NCBI GenBank assembly: GCA_964494085.1
Contig: CAZBQJ010000001.1
Span: 1-64,000 of the forward strand
DNA from: CAZBQJ01 sp964494085
GTDB taxonomy: Bacteria > Patescibacteriota > Gracilibacteria > UBA1369
DNA length: 64,000 nucleotides
Reading direction: 5' to 3'
Part shown: one piece after another, positions 24,419-32,881 of the stretch
Layout: the number at the start of each line of letters is the position of its first letter
Numbering within the stretch: the stretch's first letter is position 1
Notes under the pieces: generated by a model
What the model saw: the letters and a program-made list of their open reading frames with translations, nothing else
Told to the model about the DNA's origin: nothing
Database searches by the model: none
Made by a program: the position numbers and the translations under genes

Positions 24419-27400
24419 ATGAGAAATAATCGTCTACTGCAATCAGCATTGATTATCCTGGTTGCTCTGCTTCTTGGTACATTCGATTTGACTGGCGACA
24501 TTCAGAAACAAGTCTTGCCCTTTTTGCCAAGTCAAATCACCGATCAAAAAATTAATTTAGGTTTGGACCTCCAAGGTGGTTCACAGCTGGATTACAAAGT
24601 TGATTTACGGGGTGTCCCTGAAAAAGACCAAAGCTCAATCATCGATGGAATTATCAGCGTAATTCAAAAAAGAGTTAATGGTTTAGGTGTTTCGGAACCA
24701 AATATTTACGCTTCAGCCGTTGGAGATGAACATCATATTATTGTAGAATTGGCGGGTATCAAGGATTTGGATGTTGCCAAAGCGACGGTAGGTAAAACCA
24801 TTCAATTGGAATTCAAAGAACAACGGGACGCACCGGATCCCAATCATGATGCTGAAGTCAAAGACGAGGCTACCAAAGCTCTCGCCGATGCCCAGAAACC
24901 CAACCAGGATTTCACTATTTTTGCCCAAGGTGAAGAGCAAGCCAATCCTGGAAAAGTCAGTTTTACAGAAGATACAGATTGGCAATTTAAAGACAAATTA
25001 CCTCCATCTATTGCCGACCAGGCTTTTGCCTTACAAAAAGGTGAAATCTCTAAAGATCTAATCCCTTCAGACAATGAATACACACTTGATGCCAGTGGGA
25101 GCTTGGTCCAGATGAAAGGTTATAATATCATTAAAATAGTTGATCGGCAGACCATCGATCGACAAATAAATGCTCCCCGTTCCGTCAAAACCGCTCATAT
25201 CTTGGTTGCCTTCAAAGGCGCCTCTAGTGCTGCCACAACCGTCACTCGTTCGGACGCCGAAGCTTTGAAATTGGCCGAAGAGATCGTTACCAAGTTAAAA
25301 GATGGTAAACCTGAGGACAGTTTTGAAAATTTAGCCAAACAATATTCCGATGATCCCAGTAATAAAGACCAAGGTGGAGTATTGGACAAAGCTGTCTCAG
25401 AAGGCAGTAAAGATTATGTGAAAGAATACACCGACGGCGCCCTCGCTTTACAAAAAGTGGGAGACCTTAGCTCTATCGTCAAATCACCTTTTGGTTACCA
25501 TATTATCAAAGCTCTCGAGATAACTGAGCAAGTTGATAAAGTCATCCAGGAAGATGCTGTCAAAGTAGATCGTCTTTTCTATAATAGCTCCGACGATCCA
25601 TGGCAGGAAACCGGCCTCAATGGTAAATATTTCCAAAGAGCCGATGTTGAATTCGACCAATTATATCAGCCACATGTATCTATTTCCTTCAATGCAGAAG
25701 GAGCCAAAATGTTCGAAGATCTCACTGCCAAAAATATCAACAAACCAATTGCGATTTTTGTCGGAGGCAATCTCATATCAGCCCCCAATGTTAATGATAA
25801 AATCAGTGGAGGAAAAGCGATCATCACTGGTAGCTTTACAGTTCAGAAAGCTCAAGATTTAGCTAGAGATTTAAATACTGGTGCCATTCCGGCCCCAATC
25901 ATCTTGGTCGGTCAATATAATATCGGTGCTTCGCTTGGTCAGGATGCTTTGGTAAAGAGTTTACAAGCAGGCTTCTTCGGCTTACTCTTGGTTGCATTGT
26001 TCATGATTGTCTTCTATCGCTGGGCTGGTCTTCTGGCCACAGTCGCCCTCGGTTTCTATACTGTCACTTTGATCTTTCTGATTAAATCGGCCTTACCATT
26101 AACCATCTCATTAGGAATCGCCATTTTAGTCTTTGGATATCTAATCTATCGAATTTTAGGAAGCAAAGAATCTGGACCAGAAAAGTTGATTGCACTGGTT
26201 TTGGCTTGTTTCGTCCTCTTCTTCTTGGCTTTCTTATTATCCAGTCAGGTAGTTCTAACCTTAGCCGGTATCGCCGGGGTTATCCTCTCAATCGGTATGG
26301 CCGTTGACGCTAATGTACTCATTTTCGAAAGAGTCAAAGAAGAAATCCATGATGGCCGTCCCATCGAATCAGCAGTGGAAGTAGGTTTCGAACGCGCTTG
26401 GAGTTCAATCAAAGATTCAAATTTCTCTTCTTTAATTACTTGTGGAATTTTATTCTACTTTGGATCTTCCATCATTCAAGGCTTTGCCTTTAATCTAGCC
26501 GCCGGTATTCTGGTTTCTATGTTTAGTGCCATCTCTATCACTCGTGTTCTCTTAACTGCCGCCCTCAACACCAAACTCGGTCAAAGCAAAGGTTTCTTTG
26601 GTACACCCAAAAAACCAAACGCCAAATTGATGGCTATTACTCAAAATCGTAAAGTTTTCTATAGTATTTCAGCTCTAGCTATAATTTTATCGCTAGTCGC
26701 TCTAGTCACGATTGGATTAAAACCAAGCCTGGATTTTACCGGCGGATCATTGATGGAATTAAAGTTCACCAAGCCGGTCGTCGCAGAAGAATTAGCTAAT
26801 TCTCTCAAAGCAATTCAGGAGGATATCAATAAAGACAGAACTTTACCGGCCGGCCTAACTGCTTCTGTCACACAACCTAATACTGATGATGCCGCTAGCA
26901 GTGGTGCTCAAATCACCGCTCTTCAAGGTAAATTAGATTTAGGTGAAATGAATGTCGTCACCTCCAACGATGCCTTTATCGTTAAATCCAGGGATATCTC
27001 TGCTGATGACCATGATTTAATTATCAAAGGACTTAAAGATAAATATGGTGACTTCGAGGAAACCCGCTTCCAATCGGTCAGACCTACTATCGGAAAAAGC
27101 ATGACTTATAGAGCCATCCTGGCAGTAGTAATCGCCTCTCTGGCCATCATTCTCTATATCGCCTTTGCTTTCCGCAAAGTTCCCTCATCAGTGGGTAAAT
27201 GGAAATTCGGCGTTTCAGCAATCTTGGCGCTGCTCCACGATGTAATCATTTTGATTGGTATTTATATCGTCCTCGGATTAACTCTGGGATTGGAAATCGA
27301 CGCCCTCTTTATCACGGCAATTCTAACAGTAATGGGCTTCTCTGTTCATGATACTATCGTCGTTCTGGATAGATTACGTGAGAAATTAAAAGCCCCTGCC

Positions 27401-27643
27401 AAAGATAAGACTTTCGAAGAGTTAACCAATGAAGCAGTCAATGAAACTTTTGCTCGTTCTATCAATACATCACTCACAACCGGCTTAGCCCTGCTCTCTC
27501 TGGCCATCTTTGGAGCAGAAACAATTCAAGGCTTCAATCTAGCCTTGTTGATCGGTATTGTGGTCGGGACTTACTCCTCTATCTTCATCGCCTCCCCAAC
27601 CCTGGTAGACTGGTATAACCACACTCAAACTAAAAAGAACTAA
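24419..27643 (+). CDS. secDF: SecDF fusion with parvulin domains inserted in SecD
   Basis: Protein-translocation motor accessory using the proton gradient, in the membrane. The 1074-residue order is: TM1, the SecD P1 start (LGLDLQGGSQLDYKVD), an insert of about 250 residues, the rest of P1 (VSISFNAEGAKMFEDLT), five SecD TM segments with GMAVDANVLIFERVKEE, then SecF from about residue 740 (LDFTGGSLMELKF, MGFSVHDTIVVLDRLRE). The insert holds a parvulin-type PPIase (about residues 256-365, with KTAHILVAF at His260 and FGYHIIK at His361). Before it lies a degenerate parvulin-like copy (about 155-240, FALQKGEIS then GYNIIKIVD). Confidence 0.93.
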   Translation: MRNNRLLQSALIILVALLLGTFDLTGDIQKQVLPFLPSQITDQKINLGLDLQGGSQLDYKVDLRGVPEKDQSSIIDGIISVIQKRVNGLGVSEPNIYASAVGDEHHIIVELAGIKDLDVAKATVGKTIQLEFKEQRDAPDPNHDAEVKDEATKALADAQKPNQDFTIFAQGEEQANPGKVSFTEDTDWQFKDKLPPSIADQAFALQKGEISKDLIPSDNEYTLDASGSLVQMKGYNIIKIVDRQTIDRQINAPRSVKTAHILVAFKGASSAATTVTRSDAEALKLAEEIVTKLKDGKPEDSFENLAKQYSDDPSNKDQGGVLDKAVSEGSKDYVKEYTDGALALQKVGDLSSIVKSPFGYHIIKALEITEQVDKVIQEDAVKVDRLFYNSSDDPWQETGLNGKYFQRADVEFDQLYQPHVSISFNAEGAKMFEDLTAKNINKPIAIFVGGNLISAPNVNDKISGGKAIITGSFTVQKAQDLARDLNTGAIPAPIILVGQYNIGASLGQDALVKSLQAGFFGLLLVALFMIVFYRWAGLLATVALGFYTVTLIFLIKSALPLTISLGIAILVFGYLIYRILGSKESGPEKLIALVLACFVLFFLAFLLSSQVVLTLAGIAGVILSIGMAVDANVLIFERVKEEIHDGRPIESAVEVGFERAWSSIKDSNFSSLITCGILFYFGSSIIQGFAFNLAAGILVSMFSAISITRVLLTAALNTKLGQSKGFFGTPKKPNAKLMAITQNRKVFYSISALAIILSLVALVTIGLKPSLDFTGGSLMELKFTKPVVAEELANSLKAIQEDINKDRTLPAGLTASVTQPNTDDAASSGAQITALQGKLDLGEMNVVTSNDAFIVKSRDISADDHDLIIKGLKDKYGDFEETRFQSVRPTIGKSMTYRAILAVVIASLAIILYIAFAFRKVPSSVGKWKFGVSAILALLHDVIILIGIYIVLGLTLGLEIDALFITAILTVMGFSVHDTIVVLDRLREKLKAPAKDKTFEELTNEAVNETFARSINTSLTTGLALLSLAIFGAETIQGFNLALLIGIVVGTYSSIFIASPTLVDWYNHTQTKKN

Positions 27644-27663
27644 CCTGAGTAAACTTCAACAAA

Positions 27664-27687
27664 GGCACCGCGCGTACGCGCGGTGCC
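27664..27687. other. Perfect 24-bp GC palindrome
   Basis: Begins GGCACCGCGCG and is its own reverse complement over 24 bases, between secDF and tRNA-Arg. It would form a very stable hairpin in either strand's RNA, but no T-run follows. Possibly an end-of-transcript structure. Confidence 0.6.
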
Positions 27688-27756
27688 GAATCCAATTATT
27701 CTACTGACAAAATAATCTATTTAAGATATATTTACATCTGAAAATCTTCTCAGTCT

Positions 27757-27833
27757 GCACCAATAGCTCAGCTGGATAGAGCATCGGTCTTCGGAACCGA
27801 GGGTCGGGGGTTCGAATCCCTCTTGGTGCACCA
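27757..27833 (+). tRNA. tRNA-Arg (anticodon UCG)
   Basis: Complete cloverleaf: acceptor GCACCAA with TTGGTGC, D stem GCTC/GAGC, anticodon stem TCGGT/ACCGA with loop CTTCGGA (anticodon TCG, reading CGA and other CGN codons), T stem GGGGG/CCCTC with loop TTCGAAT, discriminator A and an encoded CCA end. Confidence 0.97.
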
Positions 27834-27859
27834 TATTCATTTTCTACGTAACCGACTTT

Positions 27860-28339
27860 TTATCTCTTCATGATCACTATTGTTTTGGTCAGCTTGTCAT
27901 GAAGTGCTTGACGTTTTTTATCAAACAAAATCGGGACAAGGCCGAGTCCCAGGACAATCAGTGAAAGGAAAAACCCAAAAGTTCTAAAGACCGCTTTCAA
28001 CCAGCCAATCTTCTTTCCATGAGTATTTGCTACACGGGTTTTCAGCACTATCATTCCAACAGTCCGAGACAGAACCCCTTGCATAATTACCAGATAAGCA
28101 AACATGCCAAACCACAGCCACATACCATCGAAAGACATCAAAAATGGTAATATATCAGCCCAATGGTGGCCAATCATTAAGGTAAAAATTTCTAAAGATC
28201 CCGGGAAAATTAAAAAAACCAAACCTTTCACGATCAGTATATCGATAATTTGAGCCCCCAGACGACGATACCAAGCAGCGTAAACAAAATTATTAGTAGA
28301 AACTCTGATTGCTTCAGACATAGAAAATAAATTAAACAT
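27860..28339 (-). CDS. RDD family membrane protein
   Basis: About 155-residue membrane protein with the RDD domain: YRRLGAQIIDILIV near the N-terminus carries the Arg and Asp that name the family, followed by three further hydrophobic segments and RTVGMIVLKTRV. The true start may be the internal ATG at 28321 (MSEAIRVS). The function of the family is poorly known; transport has been proposed for some members. It stands alone and diverges from the next gene. Confidence 0.82.
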   Translation of the reverse strand: MFNLFSMSEAIRVSTNNFVYAAWYRRLGAQIIDILIVKGLVFLIFPGSLEIFTLMIGHHWADILPFLMSFDGMWLWFGMFAYLVIMQGVLSRTVGMIVLKTRVANTHGKKIGWLKAVFRTFGFFLSLIVLGLGLVPILFDKKRQALHDKLTKTIVIMKR

Positions 28340-28372
28340 TAACGTTTTCTAGGTTAACAAAAATGTCATCAA

Positions 28373-28401
28373 TTGTCATCTCCAGTTAAAACAGCTATAT
28401 T
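28373..28401 (+). promoter_or_regulatory. Sigma-70 promoter of the 28425 gene
   Basis: TTGTCA (28373-28378) and TATATT (28396-28401), 17-bp spacer. The predicted start near 28408 gives a leader of about 17 nt. Confidence 0.65.
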
Positions 28402-28424
28402 ATCCATAATTAAGCAAACTTTTT

Positions 28425-28727
28425 ATGGCCGGAGAATATATACAAGCCGAAGATCTGGAGTCATATTGGAAACAGCTCAAAGCCTATTATGAAGTCAATA
28501 GTCCTCGTTTTGAAATCATCACAAAAGAGCAGTATGAAGCTATTCAAAGAAGTGAACGAGAAGACAGCGACAATCACCTCAATTATGAAAGACTGGGCGA
28601 CGACACCAAAGCTGTCGATATAGCCTTTTATAAATATTTACCAGGTAGCCGAACAGCCTTTCGCGTTCACATAGTGGATGTCGACGGAAACAGGGCCGAC
28701 TACTATTTCCTGGTCAACAGCTTTTAG
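28425..28727 (+). CDS. Hypothetical protein, 100 residues
   Basis: Acidic soluble protein without signal peptide; it contains a helical N-terminal half (AEDLESYWKQLKAYYEV) and a beta-like C-terminal half (TAFRVHIVDVDGNRADYYFLV). A good promoter precedes it. Its stop codon TAG overlaps the stop of the convergent gene by 4 nt. No family recognised. Confidence 0.65.
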   Translation: MAGEYIQAEDLESYWKQLKAYYEVNSPRFEIITKEQYEAIQRSEREDSDNHLNYERLGDDTKAVDIAFYKYLPGSRTAFRVHIVDVDGNRADYYFLVNSF

Positions 28728-29182
28728 TCTGCATCAGCCAATCCATTCTCATCGGTATTTTCAATTTTCAAAATACTGCTCTGGAGGAATTTATCCAATT
28801 CCAGATTAGTCATCTTTTCTATAACCTTTTTTTCAGAAAAATATAATGATAGTAAATCTATTGCCTCTAACCAAAGAGCATCGTATTTGGAATCGATTAA
28901 ACCCAACATTGAACGAATCATTTCTCCTCGACCATCTGTAATTAACTTCAGAAAAAACTTCTTGTTTGCGCGAATACATTTCAGTAAAGCTTTTTTCTCT
29001 AACATCAAAAAATCAAAAAGTAATTGTCGCTGGAAAGAACTGTTGTAATGTAGATCACTGGCCAGCTGCTCAAAACCATTACTCAGATAATATTCGACAA
29101 GTTTATCTCCATAAGAAGCCGAAAATATTCCGAATTCTGATTGCAAGGCTTCTTCTTCACTAAAATACGAGTATTTAGTCAT
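28724..29182 (-). CDS. Hypothetical helical protein, 152 residues
   Basis: Soluble, mostly helical protein without membrane segments; the pattern LLFDFLMLEKKALLKCI, FFLKLITDGRGEMIRSML, LWLEAIDLLSLYF resembles short helical repeats (HEAT/ARM-like), which is only an impression. A strong own promoter is present. The stop overlaps the convergent gene's stop. No family recognised. Confidence 0.65.
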   Translation of the reverse strand: MTKYSYFSEEEALQSEFGIFSASYGDKLVEYYLSNGFEQLASDLHYNSSFQRQLLFDFLMLEKKALLKCIRANKKFFLKLITDGRGEMIRSMLGLIDSKYDALWLEAIDLLSLYFSEKKVIEKMTNLELDKFLQSSILKIENTDENGLADAD

Positions 29183-29203
29183 AAATTTTTACTAAAAGGA
29201 TTG

Positions 29204-29232
29204 AATCTACAACATACAAAGCATTGTGTCAA
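29204..29232 (-). promoter_or_regulatory. Sigma-70 promoter of the 29182 gene
   Basis: A perfect TTGACA (29232-29227) and TAGATT (29209-29204) on the minus strand with a 17-bp spacer; leader about 15 nt. Confidence 0.8.
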
Positions 29233-29282
29233 TAAAATTACCTCTTAATTCAATAAGTTTTAAGCCCAGAGTCACTCAGAAA

Positions 29283-29291
29283 TGCTAAAAT
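29283..29291 (+). promoter_or_regulatory. Possible extended -10 upstream of the gapped gene
   Basis: TGCTAAAAT, the same extended -10 as before the GH1 gene, pointing towards the assembly gap. No clear -35. It could drive a gene starting at ATG 29353 that runs into the gap. The rest of 29183-29372 is A/T-rich without other features. Confidence 0.3.
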
Positions 29292-29372
29292 CCTCTCATA
29301 AAAGCTCTAAAAACCTCAAAAATTTTGACCAAAAAGCCTAAAAAATCAGGAAATGAGCCTTTGCATAGCCAT

Positions 29373-29382
29373 NNNNNNNNNN
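29373..29382. other. Assembly gap (10 N)
   Basis: Ten undetermined bases; the real length of missing sequence is unknown. Reading frames cannot be followed across it. Confidence 0.99.
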
Positions 29383-29383
29383 T

Positions 29384-29752
29384 TCGTATCAAATTGGAAG
29401 CCAATACCATCCACTCAGTCAATTTTTGGGTTGCTGCCTCGGCAACGAACCTACTCCACTTTCCCCCAGAATTCAGGCGATCAGATCCAGTCTAGAACCA
29501 GGTAACATCATTACCCCTGTTACCATAAGTCCCAACCAGCCCTTTCAGATCTATCAGGATATGATTGTCGGAGACATCTTGGCCAATTTCCCAAAAACCA
29601 AATCATATTTTCATGAAATTCATCCTCTGGGATTATTGTCCCCCGCTTTAGATCAAATTAGCCTGGAAATATTTTTCTCCGACATACCTGTTGATATAAA
29701 GCAGATTTGCCAAGAATTAACTCAAATAATTAATTTTCAGTCCGATCAATAA
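29384..29752 (+). CDS. DUF1858-like protein, 5' end lost in gap
   Basis: The frame is open from the gap to the stop, so the gene probably begins before or inside the gap (ATG 29353 is a candidate); a TTG at 29426 is the first possible start after it. The C-terminal 65 residues (DMIVGDILANFPKTKSYF, then DIPVDIKQICQELTQII) resemble the DUF1858 helical domain (xMTVGEILExxP), but the cysteine common in that family is absent. It is followed after 10 nt by priA. Function unknown. Confidence 0.55.
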   Translation, partial: SYQIGSQYHPLSQFLGCCLGNEPTPLSPRIQAIRSSLEPGNIITPVTISPNQPFQIYQDMIVGDILANFPKTKSYFHEIHPLGLLSPALDQISLEIFFSDIPVDIKQICQELTQIINFQSDQ

Positions 29753-29762
29753 AACGTCAATT

Positions 29763-31790
29763 ATGACCGAGTCCTATGCTGAAATACTGTTTCCACAAAA
29801 GGTCGGTGACCTAAAAGAAACTCTCACTTATTCAATTCCTTCGATTTTACAAGGTAATGTTCAAGCCGGTGACCTGGTTGAAGTCACTATTCGCAATAAA
29901 ACAACTAGAGGATTGGTATGGGAGATTCACCAGGTTAAACCTCTTTTCAAAACCAAACCGATCAATCGAAAGATTGAAGGATTTTTCAGTCTTTCCCCCG
30001 TCCAATTAAAAATATTGGAATTCATTTCTTCCGAGTATTTTTGTCCTCTCTACAAAGCCTTAAAGTTATTTTATCCGGCCAATCTGTTTACCAAGAAAAA
30101 AGACCTGGAAATTAGGCCTCCCAAAGAAATCACCGTCCAGAAGAAATCGCCTTTTACGCTGACTCCTGAGCAGGAAAAGGCTTTGCAGGAGATCAATCAA
30201 TCCCCTGCTTCGATAATATTGCTTCATGGGGTCACCGGATCCGGAAAAACGGAGATTTATCGACGTCTCGCCATGGCACAAATTGAACAAGGAAAACAAG
30301 CCTTGATCCTTATTCCGGAAATTTCATTGACTCCCCAAACGGTCAAAAATTTTGAACATCAATTTGGCAAAAAATTAGCAATCATCCATTCACGACTCAC
30401 GCCCAAAACCAAGTTGGATTACCTCACCAATATAGCTCGTGGCCAATATCAAATAATCATTGGTTCACGTTCTGCGATCTTCAGCCCTTTTCAGAATCTG
30501 GGCTTGATAATTATTGACGAAGAGCATGAAGATTCCTATAAACAAGACAATTCTCCTCGCTATCACACCAGAGAAATTGCCAAAAAAATCAGCCAGTTCG
30601 CGGAGTCCCATCCCAAAGTCATTCTCGGATCGGCCACTCCGGCAATTGAATCCTACTTTGCTGCTCAGAATGGAGACTACCAGTTAGTGGAAATGCCCAG
30701 CCGTTTACCGTATTCAGAATCTGCTTCAGCTTTACCAAAGATTCATCTGGTCGACCTGAGAGAAGAACTGCGCAAACGAAACTATTCGATTTTCAGCGAC
30801 CTCCTCCAGCAGAAACTTGCCGAAACTATCAACAGAAAGGAACAGACCATCCTTTTCCTCAACCGCAGAGGCTCGGCTTCTGCGGTCATTTGTAGAGATT
30901 GTGGCCATATTGAAACCTGTCCTCATTGTTCAGTAGCTCTGACTTACCATACCAAAATGGTGATCGAAGAAAGCATCTTGCCCGCCCAAAGATTAATCTG
31001 TCATCACTGTGGGAGAATCTATCCAATTCCCACACTTTGTAGTGAGTGTAACAGTCACCTAATCAAATACATCGGTCTGGGAACTCAAAAAATTGAGGAA
31101 GAGTTACAGAAGTTATTTCCACAAGCCAAAGTTTTACGCGCCGACAAAGACACTACCAGACATAAAGATGGTTTCGAGAATATCTACAATGAATTTCGCC
31201 AGGGTCAGGCCGATATCCTCATCGGCACACAAATGATCGGTAAAGGATTACATTTACCCAATGTTACACTGGTCGGAGTGGTATTGGCGGATACCGGCCT
31301 GACCATACCGGATTTTCGTTCTGCCGAAAAAACCTTCCAATTGCTCACCCAAGTTGCCGGTCGTTCAGGCCGAAGCAAGCCCGGGGAAGTTGTCATCCAA
31401 ACCTATTTACCTGAACACTTTGCGATCCAAAACACCGTCAGGAATAATTACCTGAAATTCTATCAACAAGAACTCCATCATAGACGGGAAAGCCATTTCC
31501 CTCCCTTTGAAAAATTACTTAAACTCACAATTGAAGACAAAGATCAGGAGAAAGCCTACTTCCTCAGCCAACAAACTTACAATGACCTGGAAAAATTCCG
31601 CGCTTTGGAAGGAGAGTCGATCTCTGAAATAAATCTTTTCCCGGCCTTGATTACCAAATTAAAAAATAAATATCGTTGGCAAATTCTCCTCAGTGGGAAA
31701 AATCCTCGAGAATTCCTCCAAAAGTTTTCCTTACAAAAACGGCTCAAAGATGATATAAAAATTGACGTTGACCCACTCCACACCATTTAA
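29763..31790 (+). CDS. priA: Primosomal helicase PriA (replication restart)
   Basis: 3'-to-5' superfamily 2 helicase that recognises stalled forks and reloads the replisome. The 675-residue protein has an N-terminal 3'-DNA-end binding domain (PQKVGDLKETLTYSIP), Walker A GVTGSGKTEIY, the DEEH box, the zinc region with eight cysteines in four CxxC pairs (CRDC, CPHC, CHHC, CSEC) and the helicase motifs LIGTQMIGKG and QVAGRSGR. Zinc binding is intact here, in contrast to Tgt. Confidence 0.96.
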   Translation: MTESYAEILFPQKVGDLKETLTYSIPSILQGNVQAGDLVEVTIRNKTTRGLVWEIHQVKPLFKTKPINRKIEGFFSLSPVQLKILEFISSEYFCPLYKALKLFYPANLFTKKKDLEIRPPKEITVQKKSPFTLTPEQEKALQEINQSPASIILLHGVTGSGKTEIYRRLAMAQIEQGKQALILIPEISLTPQTVKNFEHQFGKKLAIIHSRLTPKTKLDYLTNIARGQYQIIIGSRSAIFSPFQNLGLIIIDEEHEDSYKQDNSPRYHTREIAKKISQFAESHPKVILGSATPAIESYFAAQNGDYQLVEMPSRLPYSESASALPKIHLVDLREELRKRNYSIFSDLLQQKLAETINRKEQTILFLNRRGSASAVICRDCGHIETCPHCSVALTYHTKMVIEESILPAQRLICHHCGRIYPIPTLCSECNSHLIKYIGLGTQKIEEELQKLFPQAKVLRADKDTTRHKDGFENIYNEFRQGQADILIGTQMIGKGLHLPNVTLVGVVLADTGLTIPDFRSAEKTFQLLTQVAGRSGRSKPGEVVIQTYLPEHFAIQNTVRNNYLKFYQQELHHRRESHFPPFEKLLKLTIEDKDQEKAYFLSQQTYNDLEKFRALEGESISEINLFPALITKLKNKYRWQILLSGKNPREFLQKFSLQKRLKDDIKIDVDPLHTI

Positions 31791-31792
31791 CA

Positions 31793-31817
31793 CTCACATG
31801 CGCTCATAGCGTGTGAG
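31793..31817 (+). terminator. Hairpin after priA
   Basis: CTCACA (31793-31798) and CGCT (31801-31804) pair with AGCG (31808-31811) and TGTGAG (31812-31817); loop of three bases and a 2-nt bulge. No T-run follows, so termination is uncertain. Confidence 0.4.
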
Positions 31818-31850
31818 AAATATGAGCTTAGTTCTTTTCCACATATTACT

Positions 31851-32846
31851 ATGGCTAATAAAACCCAACAAAAACGCATTTTAACCGGGATCAAGCCCAG
31901 CGGATTACCACATTTAGGGAATTATCTCGGCGCTATTCGTCCAGCCATAGAAATGCAGGATCAAGATCAAGAAGCATTTTTCTTTATTGCTGACCTCCAC
32001 TCACTGACCACTATCAGAGATGCCAAGTTGCATCAGGAATATATTCGTGGAGTAGCACTTGATTGGCTGGCTTTAGGATTAGACCCACAGAAATCAACCT
32101 TTTTCCGGCAATCTGCTATTCCAGAACATACTGAATTAGCCTGGATTCTGAGCTGTATCGCCCCCTTTGGTTTAATGGAAAGGGCTCATGCCTGGAAAGA
32201 TGCCTTGGCCACAGGTAAAAAAGATCCTACGGTTGGACTATTTACTTATCCGGTTTTAATGGCAGCTGACATATTACTCTATCAAACAGATATCGTCCCG
32301 GTCGGGAAAGATCAAAAACAACATGTTGAAATTGCCCGAGATTTGGCCGACAAATTCAATAACATCTTTGGCGATACCTTTAAACTTCCCACTGAATCCA
32401 CCCCGACAGAAATTGCCACTATAGTAGGTACTGATGGAGAACACAAAATGAGTAAAAGTTACAATAACACTATTCAGATCTTTGCTGATGAAGCAACTTT
32501 AAAAAAGCAGATTATGGCCATAAAAACTGATTCCACTCCCGTTGAATCGCCCAAAAACCCTCAGCAGGATACCGTTTTCAAATTATACTCTTTATTGGCT
32601 ACAAAAGTCGAAGTTGACAGCCTAAAAGATAAATATCTGGCTGGTGGATTTGGTTATGGAGACGCCAAAAAAATACTGTTAGAAAAATTCCTGGATTATT
32701 TCGGTCCGGCCCGTCAAAAAAGAATTGAACTGGCCACAAATTTGGGCTATCTTGATGACGTCTTAGAATCAGGTGCTCAAAAGGCTAGGAAAATCGCCGC
32801 AAAAACTATGGAAGCCGTGAAACGGAAGGTTGGTCTGGTTTTATGA
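31851..32846 (+). CDS. trpS: Tryptophanyl-tRNA synthetase
   Basis: Class I aminoacyl-tRNA synthetase charging tRNA-Trp. The HIGH-type motif is seen as KPSGLPHLGNYLGA and the KMSKS loop as EHKMSKSYNN. The 331 residues match the family. Other typical segments are ADLHSLT and YPVLMAADILLYQTDIVPVG. The stop codon is TGA. Confidence 0.96.
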   Translation: MANKTQQKRILTGIKPSGLPHLGNYLGAIRPAIEMQDQDQEAFFFIADLHSLTTIRDAKLHQEYIRGVALDWLALGLDPQKSTFFRQSAIPEHTELAWILSCIAPFGLMERAHAWKDALATGKKDPTVGLFTYPVLMAADILLYQTDIVPVGKDQKQHVEIARDLADKFNNIFGDTFKLPTESTPTEIATIVGTDGEHKMSKSYNNTIQIFADEATLKKQIMAIKTDSTPVESPKNPQQDTVFKLYSLLATKVEVDSLKDKYLAGGFGYGDAKKILLEKFLDYFGPARQKRIELATNLGYLDDVLESGAQKARKIAAKTMEAVKRKVGLVL

Positions 32847-32881
32847 TGAAACCCTATTTTTAAAAAGTACCTGGAAATTTT

